Shown: positions 15,876 to 24,923 of the stretch, one piece after another
How the letters are laid out: each line of letters begins with the position of its first letter
Numbering within the stretch: position 1 is the first letter of the stretch
Assembly (NCBI RefSeq): GCF_020405225.1
Contig: NZ_CP084475.1
Coordinates: 1 to 64,000, forward strand
Source: Natrinema sp. DC36
GTDB taxonomy: Archaea > Halobacteriota > Halobacteria > Halobacteriales > Natrialbaceae
Length of the DNA stretch: 64,000 nt
Direction of reading: 5' to 3'
Notes under the pieces: model-generated
Database searches by the model: none
The model's input: only the letters and a program-made list of their open reading frames with translations
What the model was told of the DNA's origin: nothing
Program-made: the position numbers and the translations under genes

Positions 15876-17582
15876 TCAGAGCCCCACGATTTCGGGGTCC
15901 CTGAGGCCAGTTATCGTGTCCGCGTACGCCGACTCCCGGCACGCAGCGTAGAGGAGTCGCTTCGTTGTTGCCGGCGTCGAGCCGTTGGGCGAACCGACCG
16001 TGATCGACGGCTGACCGCCGTCGAGGGCCACCTCGAAGTCGGGGACCGGCCAGTCGTGGCTTGCGGCGATCTCGTCCGCGTGCGCCGCGACGTCGCGCAT
16101 GACGACCGTTGCGATGTCGCGCTCCCCCGTGGCAGGGTCGTCCGACGCTTCGTCACCGGTCCTCACCCGACTGCCCGAACGGTCCGCGACGACGAGCGAC
16201 GGTGACTCGACGCCCTCGGTGAGGGCGTCCAAAAACCGGGCGGCGTCGGCGCCGTCGACCACGCGGTGATCAAACGACAGCGAGAGTGTACAGGTGCGCC
16301 CGTCACCGTGTTCGCGGACCCGACCAACCCCTAGGATGGCGACCTGTGGCGGGTTGATTATCGGATCGAACGAATCTACGCCGAACATCCCGAGGTTCGT
16401 GATGGTGAAGGTTCCGCCCTGCAGGTCGTCCATCGTGTGTTCCCCGTCTAGGACGGTGTCGGTGAGCCGTCGCCGCTCGGTAGCGATTCCGGCTAACGAC
16501 CGCTCTTCCGCCGACCGTATCACTGGCGTCAACAGGCCCCTGTCCGTGTCCACGGCCACCGCGACGTTACGCTCGGCGACGTATCTGATCGTTTTGTCCT
16601 CGAACCAGGCGTTGAACACGGGATACGCCACGAGTGCGCGGACAGACGCCCCGACTAGTAGGTCGGTGAACCCGATACTCGCGTCCCGCTGGCCCGACAG
16701 TTCCTCGGCCGTCTCGAACGCCCGTTCGACGTCGATCTCGCGGTTGAGCGTGACGTGGGGGGCCTGCTGTGCGGAGCGGGACATCCGGTCGGCGATCGTC
16801 CGGCGCATCCCCGAGAGGGGCTCTTCATCCGTGATCGTGACGCTGGACGGGTCGGCGTTCGCGGTGGTACCGCTCGACGCTGTCGACCCCGTGGCCGCCG
16901 GCCGGTCCGCCTGCCCGGCGGCGGCACGAACGTCCGACTCGGTGACACGCCCACCGATCCCCTGTCCCTCGACATCGTCGAGAGTGACGCCGAGTTCCCG
17001 AGCCAGTCGCCGCGTACTCGGACTCGAAAAATTGCGTCCGGAAGTGACCGTCGCGACCGCATCACCGTCGACCTCCTTCTCATTGAGGACCGCCTCTACG
17101 TCGCTTCGGAGGATCGCGCCCTCGGGGCCGTTGCCGTCGATCGCTGTGAGGTCGACATCGTGTTCCCCCGCCAATTTACGCGCGCCCGGTACCGCCCGTT
17201 CGAGATCGTCACTCTCGCCCGCGGACTGGTCAGCCCCTGTCTCCTCGGGTGTCGTTGCCGAGCCGGTTGTATCGCTCCCGTCCCCGTCGTCCGTGTCGTG
17301 GTCGACGCGACTGCGGGGCGCGGGTGCGTCTTCTATGCTCTCGCCGGGGCCGAGCACGACGCCGAGGACAGTTCCCGGCGGCACCGATTCCCCGGCGTCG
17401 ACATCAACCCGTGCGAGCGTCCCGTTCTGATCGGCGTGGACGTCCGCAGACGCCTTCTCGGATTCGACCTCTGCGAGGACTCTCCCGTCCGTTACTTCGT
17501 TCCCTTCGTCGACTTGCCACTCGACGAGGAGACCGGTTTCCATCGTGTTACCCATCATCGGCATCCGGACTGCCTGTACCAT
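15876..17582 (-). CDS. E2 dihydrolipoamide acyltransferase with C-terminal extension
   Basis: A 568-residue E2 core of the 2-oxoacid dehydrogenase complex. Residues 1-80 form a lipoyl domain with the lipoylation Lys in VESEKASADV. Two peripheral-subunit-binding-like segments follow (GARKLAGEHDVDLT near 130, TRRLARELGVTLDDV near 188), then the acyltransferase domain with the catalytic SFDHRVVDGADAARF near 432-446. About 115 residues continue past the usual end (VVADRSGSRVRTGDEASDD to the stop) with no match I recognise. Two binding domains and the extension are unusual. ATG at 17582 gives the normal start MVQAVRMPMMG. Confidence 0.85.
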   Translation of the reverse strand: MVQAVRMPMMGNTMETGLLVEWQVDEGNEVTDGRVLAEVESEKASADVHADQNGTLARVDVDAGESVPPGTVLGVVLGPGESIEDAPAPRSRVDHDTDDGDGSDTTGSATTPEETGADQSAGESDDLERAVPGARKLAGEHDVDLTAIDGNGPEGAILRSDVEAVLNEKEVDGDAVATVTSGRNFSSPSTRRLARELGVTLDDVEGQGIGGRVTESDVRAAAGQADRPAATGSTASSGTTANADPSSVTITDEEPLSGMRRTIADRMSRSAQQAPHVTLNREIDVERAFETAEELSGQRDASIGFTDLLVGASVRALVAYPVFNAWFEDKTIRYVAERNVAVAVDTDRGLLTPVIRSAEERSLAGIATERRRLTDTVLDGEHTMDDLQGGTFTITNLGMFGVDSFDPIINPPQVAILGVGRVREHGDGRTCTLSLSFDHRVVDGADAARFLDALTEGVESPSLVVADRSGSRVRTGDEASDDPATGERDIATVVMRDVAAHADEIAASHDWPVPDFEVALDGGQPSITVGSPNGSTPATTKRLLYAACRESAYADTITGLRDPEIVGL

Positions 17583-17715
17583 TGCTCGTCTCACTATCCA
17601 AACCGGAGAACCAAAACAGTAGCGTCGGCGTCGACCGGTACTGAGGAAGTCATATAGTAATTTGATTGATATTTAATGGCTCTTAGACACGAATCAACCA
17701 GGAGATCGAAATATA

Positions 17716-17776
17716 TGAATCATGGAGGGCCTCACGGACATCAGCCTTGATTTCCTCGAACGGTACGGCATCGCCT
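17716..17776 (+). pseudogene. C-terminal remnant of an alpha/beta hydrolase
   Basis: The plus strand reads EGLTDISLDFLERYGIA then a stop. This matches the last residues of the intact hydrolase at 6.6 kb (EGLANISLEFLGENGVA). Nothing more of the enzyme is readable upstream. It lies 82 bases before the VOC gene, reproducing the hydrolase-then-VOC order seen at 6.4-7.4 kb in the opposite orientation. Confidence 0.6.
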
Positions 17777-17858
17777 GAGACACGGTCGAATTGCTATCTT
17801 TTCGATCCCGCCTCGGAGACTCAGTTTCAAGACCCCGCCCACGCATGACATGGACGCT

Positions 17859-18323
17859 ATGCACGTAGTAGGCATTGATAGAATCGTGATCGCTACCGAC
17901 GACCTCGACCGTACATCCGGCACGCTCTCGGACCGGCTTGACATCGGTTTCGGCGAGTTGCTTTCGTTGACGACCAAGACCTCTGCCGGCAGCCACGACC
18001 TCCAGAGCGTCATCGACGACAGCGGAGTCGGTATCGACATCGTCTCGTCTGACTCGGCCGATAGCGACGATGCGGTGGCGAAGTTCGTCGACGAACACGG
18101 CACCGGACTGTACGCGATGGCCCTCCAGGTCGCCGATCTCGACGCGGCACGGACAGACTTGGCGGCCGACGGCGTTGACCCCGTCAGCGAGATTGCGGCC
18201 GGCGAGTTCACCGAGTATCTCTACCATCCCCGCGACTTTGACGGGATTTTCGTGTTCCTCGCCGAGTTCCCCCACGCCTACGAGACGAACTACCGCCTAG
18301 AGGCGTTGCGCGACCAAAAATGA
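17859..18323 (+). CDS. VOC superfamily (glyoxalase-fold) protein
   Basis: A 154-residue vicinal-oxygen-chelate protein with the two-repeat beta-alpha-beta pattern: HVVGIDRIVIATDDLDRTSG at the start and GLYAMALQVADLDAARTDLA at the start of the second repeat. C-terminal YHPRDFDGIFVFLAE carries a possible metal-ligand Glu. VOC members include dioxygenases, glyoxalases and methylmalonyl-CoA epimerase-like enzymes; the reaction here is open. ATG at 17859 is preferred, with an alternative 9 bases upstream. A broken paralogue lies at 6.4 kb. Confidence 0.7.
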   Translation: MHVVGIDRIVIATDDLDRTSGTLSDRLDIGFGELLSLTTKTSAGSHDLQSVIDDSGVGIDIVSSDSADSDDAVAKFVDEHGTGLYAMALQVADLDAARTDLAADGVDPVSEIAAGEFTEYLYHPRDFDGIFVFLAEFPHAYETNYRLEALRDQK

Positions 18324-18372
18324 CAAAAGTCATTCAAAACCACTAAGCATTGGACACACGCAGGTTCCTGAT

Positions 18373-19908
18373 ATGCGCCAAGCGAATTTCGGTTATATCG
18401 TTCGAAAGAAGTCGTACTATCGGCCAGACGCCGTGGCTATCGTCGAACAGACCACGCGCGAGGAATACACGTATGCGGAACTCGAACGGCGCTCGAATAG
18501 TATCGCGGCCGAACTCGAAGCCCGTGGCGTCGGCAAGGGCGACCGGATCAGTGGGCTCTTCCGCAACTCCGCGGAGTTCTTCGAGCTGTTCTTCGCGACC
18601 TGCAAACTCGGCGCCGTCCTCGCCCCGTTCAACTACCGGCTGTCGCCTGCCGAACTCACGTATCTGAACGACGACGCCGACCCCAGACTGTTCGTCTACG
18701 AGGGTGTCTTCGAGGATACGGCTGCGGCACTGCCCCTCGACGAGGTACCGGCGGTTCGCATCGGCGAGTCCGATGGCGACGAGCAGATGGCGGCCGACGA
18801 CTGGAACTCGTTCTACGAGCGCGATCCCAGCGAGGTCGAGGTGGCCGGCGCGTTCGAGGACCCGGCCGTGCTGCTGTACACTAGTGGCTCAACCGGGCGG
18901 CCGAAGGGCGTGCCCATCTCCCATAAGAACCTGTTTTTCTCGTCGGTGAGCTACGTCGTCGACACGGAACTCGACAGCGCTGACGTGACCGTGACCTCGG
19001 CCCCGATCTTCCACGTCGGTGGGCTCAACATCTTCACGCTCCCTCTGCTCCATGCGGGCGGGACGGTGATTCTCCAGCAAGAGTTCGAACCCGCCGAGAC
19101 TTGGGAGATCATGGCCGACTACGACGTGACTAAGACCTTCGCCGTCCCGACGATGCTCAACTCGATGATCGGTGTCGACGGCTGGCAGGAGTACGACCTC
19201 GACGCGCTAGAATTGGTCGTCGGCGGCGGCGAACCGGTGCCGACCGAACTCAAGGAAGCGTTCGCGGAGATTGACGTTCCATGTATCGCGGCCTACGGCC
19301 TGACAGAGACAACCGACGGGTCACTGTTCCTCCGGCCTGAGGTCGCCATGGACAAACCGCCCAAGTGCAACGGGAAGACATTCACACACGTCGATGCGAA
19401 GGTCGTCAACGAGGACGGCGAGGAGTGCCCGCCGGGAGAGGCAGGGGAACTCCTCCATCGAGGTCCGACCGTCACCGACGGCTACCTCGAACTCCCTGAG
19501 AAGACCGCCGAGGCTTTCGATAAGGACGGCTGGTTCCATACCGGCGACATCGCCGAGGTCGACAATGACGGGTTCTATCACATCCACGGTCGCATGGACA
19601 ACATGATCATCACCGGCGGGGAGAACGTCTATCCCTCCGAGGTTGAGGAAGCGCTGTACTCCCACGACCAGGTCGACGAGGTCGTGGTCATCGGCGTTGA
19701 CGACGACCAGTGGGGTGAGATCGTCAAAGCCGTGATCGCGACAACGGACAGCGAGCCGATACCGGATGCGGAGCTCGACGAGTTCCTCGGCAACCGCCTC
19801 GCGCGGTTCAAACACCCGAAGGAAGTTACGTTCGTCGACTCGCTCCCGAAAAGCGGTACCGGGAAGATCGAGCGCCAAGCCGTCCTCGACCGTCACGCCG
19901 ACCAGTAG
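18373..19908 (+). CDS. AMP-dependent acyl-CoA synthetase
   Basis: A 511-residue adenylate-forming ligase. It has the P-loop-like LYTSGSTGRPKGVP near residue 168, the adenine region AAYGLTETTDGS near 305, HTGDIAEVDNDGFYHIHGR near 391, and the C-terminal Lys in PKSGTGKIERQ. It activates a carboxylic acid to its CoA thioester, the entry step for the acyl-CoA enzymes nearby. It starts 49 bases after the VOC gene in the same direction. The ATG at 18373 starts the conserved MRQANFGYIVRKK. Confidence 0.87.
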   Translation: MRQANFGYIVRKKSYYRPDAVAIVEQTTREEYTYAELERRSNSIAAELEARGVGKGDRISGLFRNSAEFFELFFATCKLGAVLAPFNYRLSPAELTYLNDDADPRLFVYEGVFEDTAAALPLDEVPAVRIGESDGDEQMAADDWNSFYERDPSEVEVAGAFEDPAVLLYTSGSTGRPKGVPISHKNLFFSSVSYVVDTELDSADVTVTSAPIFHVGGLNIFTLPLLHAGGTVILQQEFEPAETWEIMADYDVTKTFAVPTMLNSMIGVDGWQEYDLDALELVVGGGEPVPTELKEAFAEIDVPCIAAYGLTETTDGSLFLRPEVAMDKPPKCNGKTFTHVDAKVVNEDGEECPPGEAGELLHRGPTVTDGYLELPEKTAEAFDKDGWFHTGDIAEVDNDGFYHIHGRMDNMIITGGENVYPSEVEEALYSHDQVDEVVVIGVDDDQWGEIVKAVIATTDSEPIPDAELDEFLGNRLARFKHPKEVTFVDSLPKSGTGKIERQAVLDRHADQ

Positions 19909-19944
19909 GGCGCGCTGTTACCACTGGGCGGGTTAGACCGGTTC

Positions 19945-20714
19945 CTACGGTTCTTCGAGGTACGCTATGTTGCTGCCGGACAGCGAGATGTCGGGCGCGC
20001 CTCAACCGTCTCCCGGAGATGTTGGACGCTCGTCGTGCCGACGATCGGCGCCGTCACCACGTCCTTGTGCAGCAGCCAGGTGAGCACAATCTGTGCCATG
20101 CTGATCCCTTCGCCGGCCGACGAGTTGCTGTACTCGCTCGTTGATCTCGCGTCCGCCACCGACGTGATAAGGGTTGTCGAGAATCCAGGGATCGACTTCG
20201 GAACGGTCACTCTCTTTGAATTCTTCGTGGGGGCGCGTCAGGTACCCGCGGGCCAATGACGACCACGGCATCACGACCACGTTTCCCCGTTCGCACAGAG
20301 GCAGTACCTCCCGCTCCTGTTCGCGGTAACCGAGATTGTAGTGCAGTTGAACCAAGACGAAGCAGCTGAGTCCGTCGCACGTCGTTCGTACGTAAGGCGG
20401 TCCCGAACTGGTAGCCCCACATCGAACTTGTGCTGACGTAGCGGATCTTCCCCCGCCGGATGGCGTCGTTGAGTATACGTACCGTCTCCTCGATGAGCGT
20501 GTTCTCGTCCCAGCGATGGATTTGGATTCACCAGTCGAGTACATATTTGCGGTGTCGAAGAGGTTGGTTCCTAATCTGCTTTCTCCCAAATTATCTCGGT
20601 CGCCGACTCGTCTTCGAAGGACCACTCCAGTCAGTCAGTGGAACCGAAGCTCAGACAATCCAGACACAAGCGGCTGACTGTCGTTCCTGTCGGATCGAAT
20701 GTCGTGTACTCCAT
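19945..20714 (-). pseudogene. frameshifted aldo/keto reductase
   Basis: Joining minus-strand frames gives an aldo/keto reductase. The start is MEYTTFDPTGTTVSRLCLDC, then FDTANMYSTGESKSIAG (NADPH-binding region), a central YNLGYREQEREVLPLCERG-like stretch, then IAQIVLTWLLHKDVV and APIVGTTSVQHLRETVEAR, ending with IAYLEEP and TAG at 19945. A nonsense codon near 20629 and at least two frameshifts break it. Coverage is close to full length, so it was a recent functional gene. Confidence 0.75.
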
Positions 20715-20868
20715 GGTTTCACCTCGAAACACAGCTGCAAATGCCTTTGTGGGGCTGCTAGCACAGGAGCCCCGCCGGTCCCACGCTGATAATATGACGG
20801 GCAAATGATGTAATCGATCTTAATATTTCCGAAATACATAAGTTACCTCTCGAGCAACTCGCTTACGT

Positions 20869-22125
20869 ATGCCAATGGATGCCATTAACGCAGGTACGTC
20901 GAGGCGTCAGTATCTCAAATACGCCTCAGTAGGGTCCGCGGTCACACTGGCTGGGTGTATGACTAACAGCGGTGACTCGGATAGTATCATGATCGGGGCG
21001 ACGATTCCAGAGAGCGGTCCGTACGGAAATATCGGCAAAAACCAGGTAAAAGGCGTTGAACTGGCCGTCAAGCACGCGAACGAGGACGGTGACGTAAATG
21101 GCACCGAAGTAGAAGTCGCGTTCCGCGACACCCAGACCGACACGCAGGAGGCGACCCAGGTCGCCCGCGAACTCCTCCGGAGGGAGAATGCGGACTTCCT
21201 CGCGGGGAACTTCTCTAGCAGCGTCGCGCTGGCGATCGGTGAACTGGCCCAGCGCGAAGACGTTATTTACACGTGTGTTGGTGGTAGTAACGCTATCACC
21301 GGGAGCAACTGCCGGTCGAACGTGTTTAACGCCGGGAACAGCGCGGTTCAGCAGACCAGCGGTGGCCTCAAGTATGTCCTCGACGAGGGGCTCGGAGAGA
21401 GCGTCTACGAGATCACAGCTGACTACTCCTGGGGACAGTCCATTCAGGAGTGGAACGAAACCGAGATCGTGCCCAGCTACGACGATGTCGAGTACATAGG
21501 TAACAGCTTCGTCGAGTTCGGTGCGACGGACTACTCGCAGGCAATCACCGACGCACGCAACTCTGGGGCCGACATCATCAGTTTCAACCTGTTCGCGTCG
21601 AACCACGTCCAAAGCGCCCGTCAGGCCGACGAATACGGCCTCTTCGAGGACTTTGTCTGTGTCTGGCCGGCCACGGGTATCGTCGAGGCCGAACAAATCG
21701 GGTCGAACATCCTGAGCAAAGACAACTTCTACGCGAGCGCACCGTGGTACTGGCAACACGAAGCGGAGGCCGCACAGACGTTTGCCGAGTCGTTCCAGAG
21801 CGAGTACGGCGAACGACCGCTTGGATTCTCCGCGAGCATGTATACGGGCGTTCGCACAACGCTCAAGGCGATCGACGCTGCCGGTGGCACGGAAACCGCG
21901 GACATCAGGGACGAGATGGAAGACCGCGAGCTGTTCCCTCAACTGTGGGGCGTCGGCGAGCGGTTCCGGGCCTGTGACCACCGAGCGACCATCTCGACCA
22001 TGACGGTGCAGGGTCGGGACCCCTCCGAGGTCGACGGGCAGAACTTCTTCGAGATCATCAACGTTCCGCAGAACCCCGAGGAGACGCAGATGCGGACCTG
22101 CGACCAGACGGGCTGCTCGTTCTAA
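20869..22125 (+). CDS. livK: Tat-exported lipoprotein, LivK-type ABC substrate-binding protein
   Basis: A 418-residue periplasmic-type binding protein anchored outside the cell. The twin-arginine motif SRRQYLKY is at residues 9-17 and the lipobox LAGC ends near residue 31, followed by a short linker and the two-lobe Leu/Ile/Val-binding fold (IGATIPESGPYGNIGKNQVK; FLAGNFSSSVALAIGEL). It would hand a small ligand (amino acid, amide, organic acid or aromatic acid) to LivH/LivM. The permease genes follow directly, 8 bases downstream. The neighbouring CoA ligases suggest an organic-acid ligand. Confidence 0.85.
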   Translation: MPMDAINAGTSRRQYLKYASVGSAVTLAGCMTNSGDSDSIMIGATIPESGPYGNIGKNQVKGVELAVKHANEDGDVNGTEVEVAFRDTQTDTQEATQVARELLRRENADFLAGNFSSSVALAIGELAQREDVIYTCVGGSNAITGSNCRSNVFNAGNSAVQQTSGGLKYVLDEGLGESVYEITADYSWGQSIQEWNETEIVPSYDDVEYIGNSFVEFGATDYSQAITDARNSGADIISFNLFASNHVQSARQADEYGLFEDFVCVWPATGIVEAEQIGSNILSKDNFYASAPWYWQHEAEAAQTFAESFQSEYGERPLGFSASMYTGVRTTLKAIDAAGGTETADIRDEMEDRELFPQLWGVGERFRACDHRATISTMTVQGRDPSEVDGQNFFEIINVPQNPEETQMRTCDQTGCSF

Positions 22126-22133
22126 CTCCACCC

Positions 22134-23072
22134 ATGGCCTCATCTATACTTCTTAACGCAATCCCGGGAATGGCGGATACGCTGTTCGTGCCGCTCCAGA
22201 TCGATTACTACGCGGCTCAGTTGTTTAACGGGCTCGTACTAGGAATGATTCTCGTCCTCATCTCGCTGGGACTGACCATCATTTTCGGACTCCTCGGCGT
22301 GATCAACTTCGCACATGGGGATCTGCTGCTCGTCGGGACGTACGTATCCTGGACGGTGATGGACGCGAGCGGGAGCTTCCTGCTCGGCATCGGTGCAGCG
22401 CTAGTCGCGACCCTTGCACTCGGAATGATTTTGGAGCGGACGTTGCTCAGATACACGTACGGTCGGCACGGTGCACTGTTACAGCTGCTGCTGACGTTCG
22501 GTATCGCCGAACTCGTGCGCGGGTCGGTGATCCTCATCTGGGGTCGGACCGGGAAGAATTTCGCCACACCGTCGTGGGGAAGTAGTTCCATCGACCTTAT
22601 ACTATTCACGTACCCGATCTACCGGGTTTTCGTCATCGTCGCGGCCGCCGTGCTCATCGTCGCCGTCTACCTGTTCCTCAACCGGACGGACTTGGGGCTG
22701 CTCATCCGGGCCGGAACGCAGGACCGTGAGATGGTCGACATGCTCGGCATCGACGTGTCACGCCTCTACATGTTGGTGTTCGGTATCGGCGTCGCGCTCG
22801 CCGGGACAGCCGGTGCGCTCATCGGACCAGTGAGAGGCGCATTCCCGACGCTCGGCATCGAGTTACTGATACCCGCGTTCGTCGTCGTCGTTATCGGTGG
22901 GCTCGGGAGTTTCCGGGGCAGCGTCGTTGCGGGGATCCTCATCGGTGAACTCCAGGTCATGACTGGCGTGTTCTACTCGGAGGCGTCACAAGCGATCGTC
23001 TTCGTGTTCATGGCGCTGGTGTTACTGGTACGTCCACGAGGGCTGTTCGGACAGGAGGGTGTTGTCGAATGA
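22134..23072 (+). CDS. livH: ABC transporter permease LivH
   Basis: A 312-residue membrane permease of the branched-chain amino acid family with about eight hydrophobic segments. Landmarks are FNGLVLGMILVLISLGLTII near residue 32, GVINFAHGDLLLVGTY near 55 and VVVIGGLGSFRGSVVAGILI near 254. It forms half of the membrane channel with LivM. The stop overlaps the LivM start by four bases. The first 15 residues may be dispensable; MADTLF at residue 13 is an alternative start. Confidence 0.87.
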   Translation: MASSILLNAIPGMADTLFVPLQIDYYAAQLFNGLVLGMILVLISLGLTIIFGLLGVINFAHGDLLLVGTYVSWTVMDASGSFLLGIGAALVATLALGMILERTLLRYTYGRHGALLQLLLTFGIAELVRGSVILIWGRTGKNFATPSWGSSSIDLILFTYPIYRVFVIVAAAVLIVAVYLFLNRTDLGLLIRAGTQDREMVDMLGIDVSRLYMLVFGIGVALAGTAGALIGPVRGAFPTLGIELLIPAFVVVVIGGLGSFRGSVVAGILIGELQVMTGVFYSEASQAIVFVFMALVLLVRPRGLFGQEGVVE

Positions 23073-24082
23073 TTGAAGCCATCGCCGCTCGCGTCCAGTC
23101 CGTCTACGACCAGGTCGGGGAGCGCAACCTCTCCTACTTGGGCGTCTTGGCGCTGCTGGCCGTGTTACCGAATCTAATGGGGCCGTTCATAGCGTCTCAC
23201 ATCATCGTCATGGCTATCTTTGCCATGGGATACAACATCATCCTCGGGTTCGGCGGCGAGCTTTCTTTCGGCCACGCGGCTTACTTCGGACTGGGTGCCT
23301 ACGGCGTCATCCTGAGCCTAGAGCACCTCGTTTCGAACCTCTACCTTGCGATCCCCATTACTGTCGTCGCGGTGACGCTCCTGAGCGTCGTCTTCGGCTA
23401 CCTGAGTCTCCGACGCCGGGGCATCTACTTCGCGATGATTACGCTGGCGCTGGCACAGCTCGTCTACGCCATCGTCTTCCAGATGAACGAGCTGACCGGC
23501 GGGTCGAACGGGATCGCCATCCCGGCCACCGAGGCACCACTTGGCCCACTGATGCCCATGAATAATGATCTCCACTTCTACGCGTTGGCCTGTGCGTTGT
23601 TCCTGCTGTCGTTCGTGGTGATCGCCCGAATCGTCAACTCTCCGTTTGGCCGCGTTCTAAAGGCGATCCGCGAGAGCGAGGATCGGGCGCTCCACCTCGG
23701 TTACGACGTGAACTCGTACCTGTGGCTCGCCTTTGCTATGTCTGGGGCGTTTTCGGCGCTGGCAGGCGCACTCTACGCCGTGCTGTTCGTGTTTATCTCC
23801 CCCTCGATTCTGTTCTGGCAACTCTCTGGAGAGGTCGTACTGATGGCCATCATCGGTGGCGTCGGAACGCTCACAGGACCGCTCGTCGGTGCCATCGTGT
23901 TCATTTTCTTTTCGAACACGCTGACTAGCATCACAGAGCACTGGGAAATCTTCTTCGGGGCCGTCATTATCGGCATTGTATTACTGGCCCCGGAAGGGCT
24001 GATCGGCCTGCTCCGCAAGGCCGTGCTAGACGACGAGAAGGTGTTAAACCTCAGACGCCTGCTCGAGCGACTCCGTCCCTAA
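23069..24082 (+). CDS. livM: ABC transporter permease LivM
   Basis: A 337-residue permease, partner of LivH. It has the LivM landmarks FGGELSFGHAAYFGLGAYG near residue 56, GGSNGIAIP near 146, SPFGRVLKAIRESEDRALHL near 191 and IIGGVGTLTGPLVGAIVFIF near 264. The operon livK-livH-livM is tight, but unlike most liv operons the two ATPase genes are not downstream in line. They lie opposite and convergent. Confidence 0.87.
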   Translation: MIEAIAARVQSVYDQVGERNLSYLGVLALLAVLPNLMGPFIASHIIVMAIFAMGYNIILGFGGELSFGHAAYFGLGAYGVILSLEHLVSNLYLAIPITVVAVTLLSVVFGYLSLRRRGIYFAMITLALAQLVYAIVFQMNELTGGSNGIAIPATEAPLGPLMPMNNDLHFYALACALFLLSFVVIARIVNSPFGRVLKAIRESEDRALHLGYDVNSYLWLAFAMSGAFSALAGALYAVLFVFISPSILFWQLSGEVVLMAIIGGVGTLTGPLVGAIVFIFFSNTLTSITEHWEIFFGAVIIGIVLLAPEGLIGLLRKAVLDDEKVLNLRRLLERLRP

Positions 24083-24206
24083 GCGGGCCGTCCGTTTCTT
24101 TCGACCGATTTCGGTTCAGTTGTCGCGAATCTACCGGCTAGCGATGCCACTGTTCGATCTGAGAGCGAAAGACAGCAAAATTAACGTCGGCTTTTCGAGC
24201 GGGCAC

Positions 24207-24923
24207 TCATCCGAGCGCGAGGTAGCGGTCCTTGATCTCGGCGTCTTCTTTGAGCGTCTCGCTTGGTCCGTCAATCTTGTTCTCGCCCTCGTCGATGACG
24301 TAGGCGTAGTCGCTGATGTCGAAGGCGAGCTCGGCGTTTTGCTCGACTAGGAGGATCGTAATGCCCTCGTCGTTGATACGTGCGAAGATGTCGCGCAGCT
24401 TCTCAACCAGCGTCGGCATCAGGCCCTCGGTCGGCTCGTCGATGAGCAGCAGGTCCGGGTCCGATAGCAGGCCGCGAGCGATGGCCAGCATCTGCTGTTC
24501 ACCGCCGCTCATCTGCCCGGCCTGTTGGTTCAAACGTTCTTCCAAGCGCGGGAAGTACTCGAACACCTGGTCGGTCAGTTCTGAAACTCGGGTGTTCGCA
24601 ATCTCCTGGCCCATATGACCCAGCCGGAGGTTCTCCTCGACGGTCAGTTCCGGGAATACACGACGGTGTTCCGGGATGAGCGAGATGCCGAGTTGCGATG
24701 TCTCGTGTGGTTCGTTGTTCGTGATGTCGGTTCCATTAAACGTGATCGTCCCCGACTTGGGGTTCTGGCTGCCAATGATCGATCGGAGTGTTGTCGTCTT
24801 GCCGGCGCCGTTCCGCCCGATGAGCGTACAGAGTGACCCCTCCTCGACAGTCATCGAAAGGTCGTGGAGGATGTGGCTCTGTCCGTAATACGTGTTAATG
24901 TCGTCGATTTCGAGGATACTCAT
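24207..24923 (-). CDS. livF: ABC transporter ATPase LivF
   Basis: A 238-residue ATP-binding subunit. It has Walker A GRNGAGKTTTLRS near residues 37-49, signature MSGGEQQMLAIARGL near 137, Walker B LLLIDEPTEGLMP near 157 and the H-loop LLVEQNAELAF. It energises the import system together with LivG, whose stop overlaps its start by four bases. It is convergent with livM, with 124 bases between. A fragment of a paralogue is fused to VOC sequence at 6.1 kb. Confidence 0.88.
   Translation of the reverse strand: MSILEIDDINTYYGQSHILHDLSMTVEEGSLCTLIGRNGAGKTTTLRSIIGSQNPKSGTITFNGTDITNNEPHETSQLGISLIPEHRRVFPELTVEENLRLGHMGQEIANTRVSELTDQVFEYFPRLEERLNQQAGQMSGGEQQMLAIARGLLSDPDLLLIDEPTEGLMPTLVEKLRDIFARINDEGITILLVEQNAELAFDISDYAYVIDEGENKIDGPSETLKEDAEIKDRYLALG

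Noticed and set aside
15096-17657. Long plus-strand open frames opposite the acyl-CoA dehydrogenase and E2 genes
   Set aside because: They are antisense shadows caused by strong third-position GC, rich in Arg/Ser/Pro, without family motifs.
20926-22143. 405-codon minus-strand frame opposite livK
   Set aside because: Antisense shadow of a gene with clear Tat signal, lipobox and binding-protein fold.
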